A stretch of 64,000 nucleotides of DNA from Prorocentrum cordatum (lineage: Eukaryota > Sar > Dinophyceae > Prorocentrales > Prorocentraceae): the NCBI GenBank assembly GCA_963575745.1, contig CAUYUJ010004780.1, positions 801,176-865,175 on the forward strand, read 5' to 3'. The notes under the pieces were generated by a model. The model was given only the letters and a program-made list of their open reading frames with translations. It ran no database searches and was not told the origin of the DNA. Every line of letters begins with the position of its first letter. Position 1 is the stretch's first letter. Position numbers and translations under genes: made by a program. This document shows, piece by piece, positions 38,409-51,089 of the stretch.

Positions 38409-38729
38409 TGACTGCGACGAATGATGTGAATTCAAACGCACCTCAGCCTCTTGAACTCTATCACTCAATTCTTGATCTTGAACTCGGTCGTGAGCAGCAA
38501 CGAGTCTCAAGAGAAGTCGATCGTCCGCTCTGCGATACCGTTCACGACGATGTGATGCGGACTCCCCTGGCTCTGGCCGAGCCGTGATCCGCTGCAGCGC
38601 GGCTGGCCGTCAGGCGGCTGGCGCGCTAAGCCCGCGGCCGACATGGAAAGTGAACAATGGAAGATCTGGCGATGGTCGCTCTGCCGAAAGCAAAACGCAC
38701 CGCCAGGAAAAGCCTCCGACGGCTCGGGC

Positions 38730-39480
38730 CTTGGAGGAGGAGGAGGAGGAGGAGGAGGAGGAGGGAGGAGGAGGAGGAGAAAGAGAAGGAGGAGGGGAAG
38801 GAGGAGGAGGAAGAGGAGGAGGGGGAGGAGGACGAGGAGGAGGAGGAGGAGCTGGTGATGGCGGAGGAGGAAGCAGTACGAGTAAGAGGAGGAGGAGGAG
38901 GAGGAGGAGGAGGAGGAGGAGGAGGACGAGGAGAAAGAGAAGGAGAAAGAGGAAGCGGAGAGACCCGAGAAGGCTCCAGGAGCCCCAGAAGGCTACAGGA
39001 GTCCCGAGGCTCCAGGGGGCCCCAGGATGCCCGAGGAGGCTCCAGGGGGCCCCAGGATGCCCAGAAGGCAGGAGGCCCATGGAAGAAGCAGGAAGGGGCA
39101 GGACAAGGAGGAGGAAAAGGAGGAGGAAGAGGAGGAGAAGGTGGGGGAGGAGGGAGGAGGAGGAAGAGGAGGAGGAGGAGCAGGAGGAGAGGAGCAGATG
39201 GAGGAGGAGGAAGAAGCCCAAGGAGGAGGGAACGAGGAGGCGGAGGAAGAGGAGGAGGAGGAGGAGGACGAGGAGGAGCAGTAGGAGGAGCAGTAGGAGG
39301 AGGGGGAGGGAGCAGGAGGGGGAGCGCCCTGGAGGCCCCAAAAGACTCGACGAGGCCTCAGGGGGCTTCAAAAAGCCCCAAGATGCCCCAGGAGACCCGG
39401 ATGCCCAAGGAGGAGGCAAGAGGAGGCAGGAGTTGAAGGAGGCAGAAAGAGGAGGTGGATGCAGGAAGAGGAGGAGGAAC
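38730..39480. repeat. (GGA)n tract with embedded CCCCAGGA minisatellite
   Basis: GGAGGAGGAAGAGG repeats interrupted at 38960-39075 and 39330-39430 by GGCCCCAGGATGCC and GAGGCTCCAGGGG units, the same minisatellite as at 29725-29965. Frames encode Glu/Gly/Arg or Leu/Ser/Pro runs. Confidence 0.85.
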
Positions 39481-39489
39481 AAGAAGGAG

Positions 39490-40085
39490 GATGTGTTCCC
39501 CTCTCCTGTGCTTCTTCCTCTGCCGTGCTTCACGACTGGTTCGTACTAATTAGGATCAATATTGCGAGGGGGCACCCCACGCCACCTCACAAAAGCTTCA
39601 AAACTCACACGCTCCCGACGCGCGGCACGGCGCTGCACCGTGCCAGCGCGCAGCGCCGCGCAGGACCCCGACCAACATGGCGCTGGGCGGGCCCCGCCTG
39701 GCTGCGCCAGGCGTCCTTCACGACGCCAAGCGCCGCCAGCGGTAAGCAGGGCGCCGACCAGGTGCCGGGCGGTGCTCACGACGAGGGCGGCGCCTGCCAA
39801 GAGCAAAACGTTGCACACAGGGCCGCAGAACGCCGCAAGACTGCAGGGCGGTGAGCAGGGCCAGGCGGACACAACCACGACGAGGAAAAAGAAGCAAATA
39901 CCGCACGGCACGGCGACGCACCACTAGGCGGAGCCATGCCGGTGGCGCCGCTCGGCGCGGGCACGACGAATCCAACGCTGATCAGGCTATGCGCACACCT
40001 TACGAATAAGGCGATTTGCCGCCAGCCGCGCACCAACCACCAAACGGCGACCATCGTCCGTTTGACCGAAAAAGACCGTACTGGC
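39490..40085. other. No gene recognised
   Basis: GC-rich mixed sequence without repeats of note. Short frames on both strands lack domains. Confidence 0.45.
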
Positions 40086-40089
40086 ATTC

Positions 40090-40320
40090 AGGTCTCGGGC
40101 GACATCGAGGCGGCGCAGCTCCTCGTCATCTTGACCCAAGAGAGGCTTCATATCATCCTGGTTTGAGGCGACATCGAGGCGGTACTTCTCGTCAAATTCA
40201 CAGCACTAGGCCTCGATGACATGGAACTCCAGGCCTACGCGACATCGAGGCCAGCCAACCCGTCAACTTGACAGAAACGCGGCTCTACACCACTCAGGTC
40301 TCAGGTGAAATCCAGGCCAA
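40090..40320. repeat. Degenerate ~60-bp repeat (GCGACATCGAGGC)
   Basis: GGCGACATCGAGGCGG at 40098 and 40168, GCGACATCGAGGCC at 40238, and GGTGAAATCCAGGCC at 40304, with spacings of about 65-70 bp. Confidence 0.7.
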
Positions 40321-40368
40321 GCAAACCTGCTTTGAATGACCGCACTGAAAGACGGGTTAGAAAATTAT

Positions 40369-41308
40369 CCCAGTGCAACCCTACCTAGGAGTTGGAGCCC
40401 CTAGGAAAGCAGCATTAGTAGTAACAGTAAAGCTAAGCTAAAGCTAAGAAAAAGTTAAGCTAAAGCTAAGCTAAAGCTAAGCTAAAGCTAAGCTAAGGCT
40501 AAGCTAAAGCTAAGCTAAAGCTAAGCTAAAGCTAAGCTAAAGCTAAGCTAAAGCTAAGCTAAAACTAGGCTAAAGCTAAGCTAACACTAAGCTAACGCTA
40601 AGCTAGAGCTAAGCTAAAGCTAAGCTAGAGCTAAGCTGAAGCTAAGCTAAAGCTAAGCTGAAGCCAAGCTGGAACCAAGCTAAAGCTAAGCTGAAGCTAA
40701 GCTAGAGCTAAGCTAAAGCTAAGCTGAAGCTAAGCTGACGCTAAGCTAGAGCTAAGCTAAAGCTAAGCTGAAGCTAAGCTGAAGCTAAGCTAAAGCTAAG
40801 CTAAGCTAAAGCTAAGCTAAAGCTAAGCTAGAGCTAAGCTAGAGCTAAGCTAAAGCTAAGCTAGAGCTAAGCTGAAGCTAAGCTAACGCTAAGCTAGAGC
40901 TAAGCTAGCTAAGCTAAGCTAAGCTAAGCTAAGCTAGAGCTAAGCTAAGCTAGCTAAGCTAAGCTGAGCTAAGCTGAAGCTAAGCTAGAGCTAAGCAAAG
41001 CTAAGCTAGAGCTAAGCTGAAGCTAAGCTGAAGCTAAGCTAAAGCTAAAAGCTAAGCTGAAGCTAAGCTGAAGCTAAGCTAAAGCTAAGCTAAAGCTAAG
41101 CTAAAGCTAAGCTAAGCTAAAGCTAAAGCTAAGCTCAAGCTAAGCTAAAGCTAAGCTGAAGCTAAGCTAAGCTGGGTGAACCCAGGGGGCGCGACTGGGG
41201 GAACCGCGGGGCGGGGACTGGGGGAACCGCCCGGGGCGTGTAGCACTGCCCGGCCCCTTTAAGCTAGAGAGTAAGAACCCTTCTAGGCAGAGCCTAGGTA
41301 GGGAAAAA
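40369..41308 (+). repeat. AAGCTA module, copy 1 (left arm)
   Basis: 11-bp terminal inverted repeats CCCTACCTAGG (40379-40389) and CCTAGGTAGGG (41293-41303). The internal array of AAGCTAAAGCT/AAGCTGAAGCT/AAGCTAGAGCT units runs from about 40431 to 41175. Confidence 0.9.
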
Positions 41309-43485
41309 CACAACTCATAAGCATGATGGGCAACGCGGAAAAGCCAGCCTAAACAACAAGAGACAAACACGCGACTGTTCCCGCCAGGTGGCCACAGGAG
41401 AGAAGGGGGAACAAAAAAAGAAGAAAGGAATGCAAAGACGGCAAATGGACAACTAAGATTAAAATTAACGGATTCCTACCCCCGCTGGCTGGGGGTGAAA
41501 AGATGTGTGGGACATTTGCCTGTCCCCGTCCCCCTGTCCCCCTCCCCTGGAATCTGAAGTACGACTGGGGGGAAGGGGTGGAGGAGGGAGGAAGAAGGGG
41601 AAATGGTCCCAGATGCCTCCAAGACCCACGAAAAAACTTCAAGAGACCGTCCCAAAGCTTCCAAAACACACCAAAAAGGCTCCTCAACAACAAATACACG
41701 CAAACAACACGGGAAACGACAAAGGTCAAATACGAAATACAAACCTCAATCTCCTCTTCTCGAATCGGCGGGATGTAAGCAGCACGCCTTTTGAATAAGA
41801 GAGAAAGCCAAAAGCGGACCACTGTGTATTGTTCTGTGATGCTGGTATTGTCGATTCGACCTTCTACTCATGTGAATGATTCTGGATGTGAAAAAAACAT
41901 ATCCGAAGCTGGATCGTTAATCCACATTAAAAATATGCATACTGAATTGTCTCACCAAAAGCGAATCAGAAAAAAAAAACATTGAAATAATATGCGATGG
42001 AACACTGGGACAACCATCTCCATCCATCGAACACCCTACAGCGGCGTATTCATCGTCAGGCCGACCTACATACACGCATATGTGTATATATACACGTATA
42101 TACGTATATAGATGTATCAAAATAAATGCACGTGGGTGTGGACGCACACGTCGATAACATTACATATTCCCGTCGAAACCACTATCCACGGATGTAAATC
42201 ATTGTATGCCGATCTACGGGATCCAATATCCATCCACCAGTATACTAACAAATCATGCCGATCGATATCAATTCATAGATTCCCAAATAGCTCTCTAAGA
42301 ACTAAGAAAAACTTCGCAATTGGAAACCGGCATCGCAAGGTAGGCCCGGAGATCCTCCCGGCTTCCGTAAATACACCTCGGCGGGGATTGCATGAACGGC
42401 AACGTGTTCTGGCAGGCCTTTTTGGCGTTTCCCAACACGCGTGCCCAGAAGCTATCCAAAAACTCCTTCGGAAGCTCTCTTCAAGAAAAGCCAGAACTCT
42501 CATCCAATAATCTCGGAAAGCCTTCCTGGCACTCGCTATCCGGAATTAGGGTTCCATATATATATATATACATACATACATACATACATACATACATACA
42601 TACATACACACAAACATATAAACATATATATATATATGTGCACACGTGGTAGTCACTATCAAGCCACCATGACAACCGTCGGGACAGCCACCAAGACAAC
42701 CATCAGGACAAACATCGACAACAACCATCGGGACAACCAGAAGGACAACCACCAAGCAACCAAAAACAACCACAAAATAACCACGGAACACCGGTATAAC
42801 CGCAATATGACCGCGGGGCACCGACCGCGAGCAAGACGACGAGAGCCTCCTGTTCCGACGACGCTCTGACAACGGCGATCGGATTCAACTACAAAACGAA
42901 ACGCCAAAAAGCGTCCAGAAGCCTTCCGACAAAAAACTCTGGAAACTCGACGGAACATGTTAAAAAAAAACTTGCAAGCACACGTATTGGGAAACGCTTG
43001 GAAAGAAAGGACTCCTGGGACACAAGAGGCGCTGCGGGCATTCTGGAGCGACGCTGGAAGAAACCTTCCAGGCCACCCTGCGCTGTCCATTTCTGCTCAG
43101 CAACCCTCTTAGCCCTCCAAAAAACATCTGGGAACAATTCAGAAACAGTTTTAAAAAAGGAAACACAGACTTGCATGTTTCCCAAACCTGACGGAAGAAG
43201 AAAAAATGCTGTAATGTGCCGAACAGGGGAAAATAAGGGACGCTCAAAAACAAATCAAACATAGGTGTTGTGGCTTTACAATGAGAATGTTCCTCAACTT
43301 GCGCAAACGATCTCTGTGTGCTAAACATCATTAACCAAAAACTGTTTAACGCGATTCCGAAATACCAACAAATCGTGCTTCGAAACTACGGCACTTTAAT
43401 TTCCGACGTGACCAACGAACTACATTGCCAAGCAAACCCCAAGAATGCTCAAAACCTGATTATTTCACTAGATTGCTGCAAATAC
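41309..43485. other. AT-richer core between the inverted arms; no gene recognised
   Basis: Composition drops to clearly lower GC than the flanks. Contains a TATATACACGTATATACG stretch (42085-42110) and a (CATA)n microsatellite. The longest frame (41822-41349, minus, 157 codons) is hydrophobic without a known domain. No transposase motif (DDE/D, RNase H fold) was noticed. Confidence 0.5.
42554..42637. repeat. (TA)n(CATA)n microsatellite
   Basis: TATATATATA followed by about 12 CATA units, then ACATATATATATATATG. Confidence 0.9.
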
Positions 43486-44134
43486 TTTTTCCCTACCTAG
43501 GCTCTGCCTAGAAATGTTCTTACTCTCTGAGCTTAAAGGGGCCGGGCAGTGGAACACGCCCCAGGCAGTTCCCCCAGTCTCCTGGGAGCGGTTCCCCCCA
43601 GTCCCCTGGGAGCTTTAGCTTTAGCTTTAGCTTTAGCTTTAGCTTTAGCTTTAGCTTTAGCTTTAGCTTTAGCTTAGCTTTAGCTTAGCTTTAGCTTAGC
43701 TGTAGCTTAGCTTTAGCTTAGCGTTTCGCTTAGCTTTTCGCTTAGCGGCTTAGCGTTTAGCTTAGCTTTAGCTTAATTTTAGCTTAGCTTTAGCTTAGCT
43801 TTAGCTTAGCTTGAGCTTAGCTTGAGCTTAGCTGTAGCTTAGCTTTAGCTTAGGTTTAGCTTAGCTGTAGCTCAGCTTTAGCTTAGCTTTAGCTTAGCTT
43901 TAGCTTAGCTTTAGCTTAGCTGTAGCTTAGCTTTAGCTTAGCTGTTTAGCTTTAGCTTAGCTTTAGCTTAGCTTTAGCTTAGCTTTAGCTTAGCTTTAGC
44001 TTAGCTTTAGCTTAACTTTAGCTTAGCTGTGGCTTAGCTTTAGCTTAGCTTTAGCTTAGCTTTAGCTTAGCGTTACTGTTACTACTAATGCTGCTTTCCT
44101 AGGGGTTCAAACTTCTAGGTAGGGTCGCACTGGG
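43486..44134 (-). repeat. AAGCTA module, copy 2 (right arm, inverted)
   Basis: CCCTACCTAGG at 43491-43501 and TCTAGGTAGGG (one mismatch) at 44114-44124. The array, read as AGCTTTAGCTT on the plus strand, runs about 43612-44078. Confidence 0.9.
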
Positions 44135-45360
44135 ATAATGTTACCAAAGCCTTCTCCCGTTCGAACCCAACTTTAAGCAATTCGGAAGCAACACAAAAAA
44201 AGAAAGAGGAACAAATCTCTGGTTAACATCGAACAACAAATATACGAAAACAAATTGGCAAACGCACGGCCAAATCTGAAAATGGAGAAACCAATCCTTC
44301 CTTCTACTATAGTAAAGATGGCAACTGTCACGTGAACGCTGGCAGGCATACGTGACCTATGCAACAATAGGCTCTCGCGCAATGGAAGTATACGAACAAC
44401 TTCGACTTCCTGGTTCGATTGGATCCGCATATGTTTCTACGTGCTCGCCTGGCTATAACATCTGAAACATGACCTCATAATGAATGTGTCGCTGGTGCAT
44501 GATAACAATTGGATGTTTTCAATGCTCCTGCGCAGCGTGTGTGGGTGGTTCAACAATGACTGAAAGTTACAAAGGATCAAGCATCAACACATGAATGTGT
44601 TGTTAAACTACATGAAAAATTGCCGCAACAATAAAGTCGCCAACGTATTTGTATCACCCACATAGACTTGAAATAAAGGTCAAAATTCGCAGATCCATCT
44701 GTGAAACTCGAACAAACTTCTCGTCAAAGAAATGGAGACGTCGAGATGCTACCGCTCACATTCACACAAGCAAAAAAAACTTACCAACAACGACACCCTG
44801 AATACGATATCGGTTCCGCTCTATTCCTGGCGGGCTTATTTGTTACTGGCATTTCCTGACAAATCTTGCACGGGTGCGATTTCGACGATCACGCAAAGAA
44901 TCCCGGGCCCTCGAAGTCTGATTATCCGAGCATTGAGACGACCATGCTGTATGATTTGGAAATGGACGCCATCGGGAACAACACGACAACGCAACAACAC
45001 GCTCGAAAAAAAATGTGCGCAAACATGCACCTGGAATATCGCAACACCACCACACATTCAAACGGAATACGAAACACAGCCGCATCAACATCGGAAGAAA
45101 AATCTGAATTTGAAGAATGCGTTTCAACTAAGACTACGAGCGCGGCTCGAATCAGAAGATAACATGGATGAGACATTTATAAACTGTCTATTAACTAGCT
45201 TTATTCAACGAATTCGAAGAATATTGATATGTTTGATTCGCGCATCACGTTAGCAACCCTAACGCAACACATAATTCGAGATGTGCGCAGTCTTCCAAAC
45301 TGGGAACGAAGGTTCCTGGAATATGTATACATGTGTCTTTATGCACGTGCATATATACAC

Positions 45361-45399
<39 letters not shown>

Positions 45400-45555
45400 T
45401 ATCGGCAACACAGAATTCTACATGTAGCACCGTAACCATGACTCGAATTAAGATCCAAACGAAGCGTACTTTCATTTCCGAAACCGCAAATACGCATATT
45501 TCTTAAAACAGATTCGAGCAGCCAGACCACAGCCCACAACTTACTTCTAGATCGA
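44135..45555. other. AT-richer sequence, no gene recognised
   Basis: Unique-looking. The longest frame (44732-45253, plus, 173 codons) has no recognisable domain. Includes an (AT)n microsatellite at 45362-45400. Confidence 0.5.
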
Positions 45556-45660
45556 AGTGACACTGCCGCGGCCCGTCACTTAAAACTGAATGTCACTGAC
45601 ACGGCCGCGGCTCATCTCTTAAATCGACATTAAAGTGACGCTGCCGCGGCTCATGACTTC
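45556..45660. repeat. ~45-bp tandem repeat, three copies
   Basis: GTGACACTGCCGCGGCCCGT, GTCACTGACACGGCCGCGGC and GTGACGCTGCCGCGGCTCAT, each followed by CACTTAAA/CTCTTAAA/GACTTC. They share the palindromic CCGCGG. Confidence 0.7.
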
Positions 45661-45689
45661 TCCTCATTCTACTACCGCGCTCGACCTCC

Positions 45690-45893
<204 letters not shown>

Positions 45894-46440
45894 TATTTCG
45901 CAGCGCGCGCAGAACGTCGCGGCAGCATATTGGGCCAGCTGGGCAGACACAGCCCAAAACATTGTCACTAAATGTCCTAATATCGGCAGCTATATCGCGC
46001 ACCATTTGCCAACCCCAAATCTACTGCTGCTACTGCTACGGCTGCTGCTGATGCCCCTCATTACACGAGCCGGTGGAATCCGCAATTGAGGAGCCCAAGC
46101 AAAGCAAAACGGATGCGAAATCGGCAAGACCGCGCGACCAACCTCTCCCGAGCTTCGACTGACGGAGCCCTGCTCTTCATTTCATAAACATTATTTTTAA
46201 TTGTTCAAACAACAAAACAACTCACTGCCCCACGATTTAGCAATCTCACCGAGGTGAAACATGACAACCACGCAGGAGGACTTGCCAACGTTGCCGGAAA
46301 CAGAAGAAAAGGCACCTGCTGTGCGCGCGCGCGGACCGACAAGCGCAAGTAAAATTGTCGACGATAAGTCTAGTCAGCATCCCGGGGAACCGACCCGGCC
46401 ACAGAGACAGGCAACAATAAGTACACAATACTCAAAAGTA
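45894..46440. other. No gene recognised
   Basis: Mixed sequence. A plus-strand frame starts at ATG 46261 (MTTTQEDLPTLPETEEKAPA) but soon enters purine-rich repeat, and I cannot support it as a gene. Confidence 0.4.
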
Positions 46441-46778
46441 AAAGGAAAGGATGCGGCGAGGGGAAGGAGAGGAACGAACGGGGGGAAGGGGGGAAGGGAG
46501 AGCGAGGACAAGAGGAAGAGGGCGGAGGGAAAAGGCGGGCGAGGAAGAAAGGCGGGAGCCGCGCAACGCGCGCGCCCGGCGGCCCCAGCCAGGCGGCCAG
46601 GGGGGGAAAGGAAGAGGAGGCGGGGAGACGGAGGAACGACACGAACAGCAAGGGGAAGGGGAGGGAGGGGGGCAGCAAGGGGAAGGGGGGGGAGGGGGGG
46701 GGGCAGGGGAGGGAAAAGAGAAGGGAGAGGGAGAAGAGAGGAAAACAGGAAGGGGGGGAAAGAAAAAACGCGAAAATC

Positions 46779-46814
<36 letters not shown>

Positions 46815-46830
46815 CGCGAGGCCAGGCAAA
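46441..46830. repeat. Purine-rich tract with (GA)n
   Basis: GGGGAAGGAGAGG-type repeats ending in (GA)n at about 46780-46812; nearly pure purine on the plus strand. Confidence 0.8.
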
Positions 46831-48115
46831 CGCGAATGTTAAACAGAGTTTCCAATCGACCGCGCTGCGAGATAACACGCGCGCAGACTAACCGCTGAAG
46901 GCGCCACTGATATTCCTCGACCGACGAGGCTGGCGCAACGCTGCGCGGCAACAGCTTGCATATTCGAAGGGAACCCAAGATGGAGCGAAGCTCGAATTCG
47001 AATATGCTTGGAATGATATGCAAGCGCATCCCCCCAGTGGTGCTTCCATTCATACTGATCTGCGAGAACGCCGACTGCCTTCACGCTGTCGGGGCCGGGC
47101 GAATTCGATCATTCTCGACGCTGGAGAAGAGCGCGTTCACATTCCGAGTCGCAGGTTTCCCCGCGGTGACCCTCTCAATATATTAGGCGACGCGTTCGAT
47201 CATCAACTCCGCGCGCACGCAACTATTGACAAACACGCTGCTGACCGCCACTCGACAAGACCGAGCTTGCTCCGGGCGCGCCCGTTCCACTCTCGAGACG
47301 ATATCATTATGTCACACAAAGATCACCTACTTTCGCACGCGAAGTACAAAACTCCAGCCATCGCTCATGCAACGAGCACTGCCCTGCGAGACCTTCATGC
47401 CGCGCAGGATGGCCTCCTCCTGGTTCGCCGCTCGAGCACAGCTGAGGCGCGCACTGCTGTCCGATCGGCTCCGCCCAGCACCCGGTGAGACACCCCCATC
47501 ATTGGAAGAGCGGACAGATCAGAAATTGGTCGCGGGCCTCTTATGTTTCATTCTATATTTCGCTTTGGTTCTGCCCCCCCCCCCATGCCCCTCGCCGCCA
47601 CCAGCGCCGCGCGGTCGATCCCTGCGCTCTCTGGGGCAATCTGCGATTCGTTACGCTCATGAGGCCGCTCGCACATATAACCTTCTGTCTGACTTCGCGG
47701 CGGCTGCCAATACTGCGACCAATTCCTATCTCGATTTGGCGCTTGGACCGGATCAGCCGACAGCGAATCCTGAGCTAGCTTGTTTTCGTGGCGCAGGCCG
47801 CTGCACTCATAGTTTGCGCGCGCTGCGAGGTTGGCACTGGTCGCCCTTCTCGCCTGCTGCCTGCACGGTAGAAATTTCACGTTTGAAGCAGGGCTCCTCT
47901 TTTCCATCCTTCCCCCCCCTCGCTCTTCTCCTCTCTTGCATGCTGCCGTCGTGTCCCGCCGTCGTTTTCGTTCGTCGTCGCGACTGCCATCTGCCTGTCG
48001 TTTTCGCCACTTCTCGCCTTCCCCCCCCCCGGAGCCGCGCCGTTTGGATTGCAGCCAAACAGTTCTTCTGTTCTGCGCGCCAGGCGCTCCCCGCCCCCCC
48101 CCCGCCCTCGTCGTC
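46831..48115. other. No gene recognised
   Basis: Mixed sequence that becomes CT- and C-run-rich after 47560. Long frames on both strands show no domain. It may include the decayed start of the tandem units that follow. Confidence 0.4.
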
Positions 48116-48119
48116 GTCG

Positions 48120-48766
48120 TCGTCGTCAGTAAGGACCGCCATAGGCCTCGCACCCCTTGCGGCCGCCATCATCGAGGCCGCCCGGGTCGCCCTCTCCCAC
48201 GAATGCACCAGCGCAGCACGGCGCCAGTTGCGACCGGAGGGGGCCGAGGCCCTCCCCACGGCCCCTCGGCCAACAAATGCGGCCGCAGGGAACAGGGGGG
48301 GGGGGGGGGCGACGCACTTCCGCAACTCAGACCCCAATGCCCTAAGGCGCCACTTGCCACCATCCAGCGTTGTCCTCCTCAGGGCCGCGAACGGGATTCA
48401 TTCCCCCGCCGGCCGGCTGCGGCAACCACTATGGCGCTTGGGGCACCCCACCTATCCCAAGTCCTGAACCCGGGGCGTTGGAAGGCAATCCGCGCCACTT
48501 CAGCGCCACTCACGCGGCCGCCTCGCCCGCGCCCCAGCCACCGGGGCGACGGTTCAACCCGCGCCACCACAGCGTCACACGAGCCGCTGCAGCGTCGCTC
48601 ACGCGGCCGCCACCCCCCCCCGCCCCCCTGGTGGGCGATGGACAGACCCGTGCCGCCGCAGCGTCACGCGCGCCGCTGCGGCGTCACTCACGCGGTCGCC
48701 CCCGCCCCCCGCCCCCTCCGCGCGCCCCTCGAGGACGGGGCTGGGCGACATCAAATCTTCCCCGCG

Positions 48767-48805
<39 letters not shown>

Positions 48806-50706
48806 CCCCTCGCCGCTTCTCTGCCCGTTCGCCCTCGTTTCCCCCCCCCTCGCCTTCGCTGCCCCCCCCCCCGGGCTGGGCGTCGCGGCGTTCGGGGGCC
48901 GCCCCTCTTTCAGCCCCCGCGCGTTCCGCATCTACCCGAGCCGATCGAACAGCTCAAGTGACCAGAAAAAGGTCCCCCGCTGTCCCGCGACGACTTCTTT
49001 GAGTCACGGTCTGGACGGGCCTTGCTCTTTCAGAAGCGCGCGCAGCGCGTCCCGGCAGAGCCCTGCCGGAACATGCCAGCCCCCGCCCGCGCCGCGCTGC
49101 GCAGCGCGCGAGGCGCCGCAGCGCACGTGAGAGAGATCTGCGTTCCTCGACAGACTTTGCTGCCAGGGGCGCCTGCCCCTCATCGGTTTCGCCCTCGGCG
49201 GAGCGCAGCTGCCCCTGGGGTTGGGCGAGCAACAAATCTGAGATTGAGTGCGACGGACCCTCTGAGTTTAGGCGTCGAAAACTGCGCATGCTGGCTTTGC
49301 GTTCCACCCCCTCTCCCCCAGGAATTCCCGCCTCAAGACCACTTGCCCCCATCGAGCATATCTGCTTCATTATCTCCCTCCTTCAGGTTATCCTGCCTGG
49401 GCGCCGCTGTCGAACATCCAAAAGACGCCGCTGTCGGACATCCGCTTCGACTTCCCTGCCCCCTTGCCCACCCCACTCCGGCGAAGACCATCATAGGCCT
49501 CACCAGTCATCATTGGGGCCGCTTGGGTCGCTCTCTCCCGCTAACGCACCAGTACATTATCGAGCGTTTTCCCCATCAGGGCCGTGAACGGGCCGTGAAC
49601 GGGATTTATACCCCTGCCAGCCGATTGCGCCTGCCAAAGTCAGTTCGCCTACGCACCATGGCGCGTTGACACGCCGCACAGATCCAAAGTGCTGCATCAA
49701 GGCGTTCGAAAGTAATCCGCGCCACTTCAACGACGCTCATGCGGCCGCTCACGCTGCTGCGTCGCCCACGCCCCAGCCACCAGGGTGACGCATCGACCCG
49801 CGCCGCCACAGCGTCGCATGCGCCGCTCCGGCGTCGCTCGCGCGGTCGCCCCCCCCCCCCTCCGCCCCCTACCAGGGCGATGGTCCGACCCGCACCGCCG
49901 CGGCGTCACATGCGCCGCTGCGGCGTCACTCACGCGATCGCTCCTGCCCCCCGCCCCCTCTGCGCGCTCCTCGAGGACGGGGCTGGGCCGTCAAATCTTT
50001 CCCACGCGCCCTCTATCCCTCGCCGCTCCCCTGCCCGTTCCTTCCCCCTCCTCGCCTTCGCTGCCCCCCCCCGGGCAGGGCGTCGCGGTGCTTGGGTAGT
50101 CAGCAACGGTTCAGAAGCCTCTGCCTCGGACCGGCGGCAGGCGGACACATCGCGCCCCCCCCACCCGATTGCCGTCTCGTTTTCTGGCGCTACCCCTACC
50201 CGAGCCGATCGAACAGCTCACGTGACCGGAACGGTTCCCCGTTTTCCCGCGTCAACTCCATTAAGTCATGGTCTGGACGGGCCTCAGATTTCCGGCAGCG
50301 CGCGCAGCGGGTTCCGCCCTGCTGTAACATGCTGGCTTCCACCAGCGCCGCGCCGCGTGGCGCGCGAGGCGCCGCAGAGCACGTGCGAAATCTGTATTAT
50401 CTGGAGACTTTTTTAAATATACGGAGCGCTTGCCCCTCGTCTTCGCCCTCGGCGGAGCGCAGCCGAAACTGCGCACGGCCGTCTTGTGTCCCATCCCTTT
50501 CCTTCTCAGGAATGCTCGCCCAAAATTCGCCTGCTCCCTCGAGCAGAGTTGCATCGCATTCAACGGCGTCGCCGCCGGACATCCGCTTTGCCAGCCCTGT
50601 TCCCCGCCCCATCACAGCAAGGGCCATCATTAGCCTCACGAACGAGGACCGGCCGCCATCATTCGGCCGCTCGGGTCGCCCCCTGCCACCAGCAATTACG
50701 GCGTGA
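48120..50706. repeat. Degenerate large tandem repeat (units of ~1.1-1.35 kb)
   Basis: The block CATAGGCCTC...CGGGTCGCCCTCTCCCAC recurs at about 48140, 49490 and 50625. GAACAGCTCA(A/C)GTGACC...GGTCTGGACGGGCCT recurs at about 48947 and 50212. GCCACTTCA...CACGCCCCAGCCACC recurs at about 48497 and 49717. Inside are GGCGTCACTCACGCGGTCGC sub-repeats, C runs and a (CA)n (48766-48802). Frames are GC-rich nonsense. Confidence 0.65.
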
Positions 50707-50759
50707 ATTGATCGTTTTCTATGCCGCCGCTCAAACCTGCGCGGGCTCGCTCCACTGAA

Positions 50760-51086
50760 CCAAAAAACTCTAGAATTATCTACAATTATACAAACGCATG
50801 CCCACGTTTATGTTTACATTTTTTTCGAGACAAAATTAAGCAATCGCTTGTACATGATCTGCTCTTCTGTTTTACTTTGATACTGACACCTCCGTGAATC
50901 CACCGAGGCTGCGCGGTGCGTCTATCGCATTCTTTACATGAAACATAGATATGCGAACATCAAAACTCAAATATCCAGAATGTCACGCGAAATTCATGTA
51001 TCTCGAAAACTCGAAATTGCAAGAAAATGGCTCTTTGATAACAACAGTACCTTTGAATTCAAAAATGGCTGATAATTATATATATA

Positions 51087-51089
<3 letters not shown>
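50760..51089. other. AT-rich, no gene recognised
   Basis: Unique sequence leading into a poly(A) run; it could be the 3' end of a retroposed transcript on the plus strand, but no gene is identified. Confidence 0.4.

Larger units (their letters stand above)
30060..38580 (-). mobile_element. LINE-type retrotransposon with RNase H, endonuclease, RT and methyltransferase-like domains
   Basis: Approximate bounds; the minus strand reads, 5' to 3': ORF1 with a RanBP2-type zinc finger (38408-37152), RNase H (about 36960-36440), AP-type endonuclease (36363-35390), linker, RT (34465 to about 32900), C2H2 finger (about 32390-32320) and methyltransferase-like domain (31830-31030). It ends in an A/T- and G-rich 3' region (30465-30060). 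RNase H before the endonuclease is not the usual LINE order. Several one-base frameshifts, mostly in homopolymers, break the frames. No target duplication or poly(A) end could be fixed. Confidence 0.8.
40369..44134. mobile_element. Foldback-like element: two inverted AAGCTA-repeat arms around a 2.2-kb core
   Basis: The left arm (40369-41308) and right arm (43486-44134) are the same ~650-940-bp module in opposite orientation. Each arm starts outermost with CCCAGTGC(G/A)ACCCTACCTAGG, then TTGGAACCCCTAGGAAAGCA, an AAGCTAAAGCT array, GC-rich CCCAGGGGACTGGGGGAACC, CACTGCCCGGCCCCTTTAAG, and innermost CCTAGGTAGGGAAAAA. Long inverted repeats built from short tandem repeats are the hallmark of foldback elements. 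No transposase is seen in the core. A third, solo module is at 51217-51797. Confidence 0.65.

Noticed and set aside
46261-46842. 193-codon ORF starting MTTTQEDLPT
   Set aside because: Most of it lies in a purine-rich repeat and the first 60 codons have no recognisable features.
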